Assembly: GCF_002086115.1 (NCBI RefSeq)
Contig: NZ_MVHJ01000044.1
Coordinates: 1-34,080, forward strand
Length of the DNA: 34,080 nucleotides
Reading direction: 5' to 3'
DNA from: Mycolicibacterium bacteremicum
GTDB lineage: Bacteria; Actinomycetota; Actinomycetes; Mycobacteriales; Mycobacteriaceae
The translations under genes and the position numbers were made by a program. Below, piece after piece: positions 32,510 through 34,080 of the stretch (its first letter is position 1; every line of letters starts with the position of its first letter). A model generated the notes under the pieces. It was given only the letters and a program-made list of their open reading frames with translations, did no database searches and was not told where the DNA came from.

Positions 32510-33821
32510 CGAGACGATTCTCGCCATCCAGTCCTGGCGGGAGATCACGGCCGACTTCGAGGTCAACTGGTTCATCTATTTGTCGATGCCCTTCGTGGCC
32601 GCCTTCGTCGGGTGGAGCACCAAGATCGTCGCCGTCGAGATGCTGTACCGGCCAATGGAATTCAAGGGCATCGGACCCTTCGGCTGGCAGGGCATCGTGC
32701 CGCGCCGGGCGGGCAAGGTGGGTTCCAAGACCATCGAGTTGCTCACCCAGAATCTGCTCAAACCCGAGGAACTGCTCGAACGCGTCGACGCCCACGAGGC
32801 GGTCGAAGCGCTGCGCGAACCACTCACCGAGGCCATCGACGAGGTCTCCCGGGAGATCGCCGAGCAGATCCGCCCGGGCCTGTGGGACGCGCTGCCCGAT
32901 CAGGCCCGCCGCGCCATCCAGAAGCGCATCCAGGACGAGACACCGCGCGTGGTGGAGTCGCTGCTCAACGAGATGCGGGCCGATCTACCACGTTTCGTCG
33001 ACGTCCAGTTCCTCGCCGTCACCACCCTGGTCCGCAACAAGGACAAGCTCAACAAGTTGATGCGCGGCATGGGTGACGACGCCATGGCGTTCGTCCGGCG
33101 CAGCGGCATCTACTTCGGTCTGGTCATCGGCGTCGTACAGATGATCGCCTGGGCGCTGTTCCAGAATCCCTGGATCATGCCGGCATTCGGCTTCGGCGTC
33201 GGCTTCATCAGCGACTACATCGCGCTGAACATGCTGTTCCGGCCAATCGAACCGAAGAAGTATCTGGGCTTCATCCCGTTCCAGGGATTGCTGCACGCCC
33301 AGCGTGACAAGGTCACCCGCGACTACGCCCGGATCCTGGCCGACGATCTGTTCTCCCCGGAGATCCTGTTCGACGGGGTGCTGCGCGGACCGGGCGCGGA
33401 CAAGCTGTTCAGCCTGGTCGGCAAGGAGGTCAGCGCCGCGATCGACGCGCAGACCGGGGTGGCCACCCCGCTGGTCAAGCTCGCCGTCGGCACCCAGCGC
33501 TATAACGCGTTGAAGGACAGCCTGGTTCAGATCGTGCTGGAGCGGCTGCCCACCACGTTGGTCGAGGCCCAGGACTACGCCATGAAGACCCTGGATCTGG
33601 AGAACACCATCATCGACAAGATGAGCCAGCTCAGCAACGAGGAGTACGAGTCCATCCTGCGGCCGGTGTTCAAGGACGACGAACCGACCATGATCGCCGT
33701 CGGCGCCATCCTCGGCGGTGTCGTCGGCGAACTCCAGGTCGTGTTGATCGAGAACTTCGGCAACGAACCCGAGGCCGTCGACGCACTGCCCGAGCTGGTG
33801 CGGATGGCCCTGCACCTGTAG
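32502..33821 (+). CDS. DUF445 family membrane protein
   Basis: A 439-residue protein of the DUF445 (YheB/YjiN-like) family, function unknown. A first hydrophobic segment lies at about 24-45 (W-F-I-Y-L-S-M-P-F-V-A-A-F-V-G-W-S-T-K), followed by the characteristic V-E-M-L-Y-R-P-M-E-F and G-W-Q-G-I-V-P motifs. A central pair of helices sits at about 203-245. The first-half motifs recur as A-L-N-M-L-F-R-P-I-E-P and I-P-F-Q-G-L, an internal duplication. Long amphipathic helices fill the remainder. ATG 32502 overlaps the DUF4393 stop, so the proteins are probably made together and may interact at the membrane. Confidence 0.88.
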   Translation: MSSETILAIQSWREITADFEVNWFIYLSMPFVAAFVGWSTKIVAVEMLYRPMEFKGIGPFGWQGIVPRRAGKVGSKTIELLTQNLLKPEELLERVDAHEAVEALREPLTEAIDEVSREIAEQIRPGLWDALPDQARRAIQKRIQDETPRVVESLLNEMRADLPRFVDVQFLAVTTLVRNKDKLNKLMRGMGDDAMAFVRRSGIYFGLVIGVVQMIAWALFQNPWIMPAFGFGVGFISDYIALNMLFRPIEPKKYLGFIPFQGLLHAQRDKVTRDYARILADDLFSPEILFDGVLRGPGADKLFSLVGKEVSAAIDAQTGVATPLVKLAVGTQRYNALKDSLVQIVLERLPTTLVEAQDYAMKTLDLENTIIDKMSQLSNEEYESILRPVFKDDEPTMIAVGAILGGVVGELQVVLIENFGNEPEAVDALPELVRMALHL

Positions 33822-33888
33822 CCGGGAGAAACCGCCGGGAAACCCCTGATGCCGAGGTGCGAGCGGCCCCGGCGGTAGCCTCGCAGGT

Positions 33889-34080
33889 GTGACGGGTGGG
33901 GCGAGACGGGCAGCAGTGTGGTTCGGCACCGCAGGGATCGGCCTCGCGCTGGTGCTGGTGGGCTGCTCGGAACGCACCGATGGCAATCCGGTGGGCACCG
34001 GGCCCACCGGTACCGAACCCGACTTCCCCACCTCGCGCCCGGAGCGCACCACCACAACGCCCACCCAGTCCCCCATCACC
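33889..34080 (+). CDS. N-terminal part of a lipoprotein (cut by the window end)
   Basis: The frame starts at GTG 33889 and is open to the right edge. A basic R-R start and hydrophobic core lead to the lipobox L-V-L-V-G-C with Cys26, followed by a Gly/Pro/Thr-rich linker. The first 64 codons are visible; no functional domain is reached, so only export and lipidation can be predicted. An out-of-frame GTG at 33887 stops immediately. Confidence 0.7.
   Translation, partial: MTGGARRAAVWFGTAGIGLALVLVGCSERTDGNPVGTGPTGTEPDFPTSRPERTTTTPTQSPIT

Overview
The window is high-GC actinobacterial DNA and most likely comes from a fast-growing Mycobacterium (Mycolicibacterium type). The evidence is gene content and order that parallel the M. 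tuberculosis Rv0350-Rv0385 neighbourhood (purA, the Rv0358/Rv0359/Rv0360c/Rv0361 homologues, fba, a DedA protein, GH76, a SpoU methylase, ttfA, clpB, the Rv0385-type flavohemoglobin, and hspR-dnaJ-grpE-dnaK). It also has frequent GTG/TTG starts, 4-bp stop/start overlaps, HspR (HAIR) operators and a mycobacterial 19-kDa (LpqH) family lipoprotein. The species cannot be fixed from the sequence alone.

Layout. 1-2.7 kb: the tail of a probable HNH/13E12-type protein, then a leftward purA-thioesterase-membrane protein operon. 2.8-6.3 kb: conserved housekeeping genes (Rv0358-like, an M50 protease-like membrane protein, a cation-diffusion exporter with its own palindrome, DUF3151, an Rv0361-like membrane protein). 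6.3-8.6 kb: an accessory block of an XRE/MmyB-type regulator with a SnoaL-like protein, divergent from a short-chain dehydrogenase. 8.65-11 kb: fba, an LpqH-like lipoprotein and a DedA protein. 11-13.1 kb: a TetR regulator divergent from a DHA2 drug-efflux gene that is frameshifted in this assembly. 13.1-19.1 kb: a tightly packed leftward operon of ttfA, SDR, lipoprotein, SpoU methylase, GH76 and an NhaA-DsbA fusion. 19.2-21.8 kb: clpB, closed by a perfect 15-bp hairpin and headed by a HAIR operator that overlaps a SigH/SigE-like promoter. 21.95-25.75 kb: rightward CYTH protein, lipoprotein, GAP-family membrane protein, flavohemoglobin and aldose epimerase. 25.77-29.77 kb: the leftward dnaK-grpE-dnaJ-hspR operon with two HAIR sites. 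29.9-34.08 kb: an alpha/beta hydrolase, a DUF4232 lipoprotein with a 15-bp tandem repeat, a DUF4393/DUF445 overlapping pair and the start of another lipoprotein.

Functionally, the window joins the protein-disaggregation and refolding machinery (ClpB, DnaK, GrpE, DnaJ, all probably under HspR) with purine synthesis (PurA), central carbon metabolism (Fba) and cell-envelope functions (TtfA for trehalose monomycolate transport, GH76, several lipoproteins). I found no convincing CRISPR array, transposon, prophage or tRNA. The most interesting signals are the candidate operators (CDF, XRE/SDR, TetR, clpB), the NhaA-DsbA fusion inside the ttfA operon, a long inverted repeat at 29.93-30.0 kb, the DUF4393-DUF445 pair and the frameshifted efflux gene. 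I see no clear case for a wholly undescribed system. No gap between genes exceeds 300 bases.
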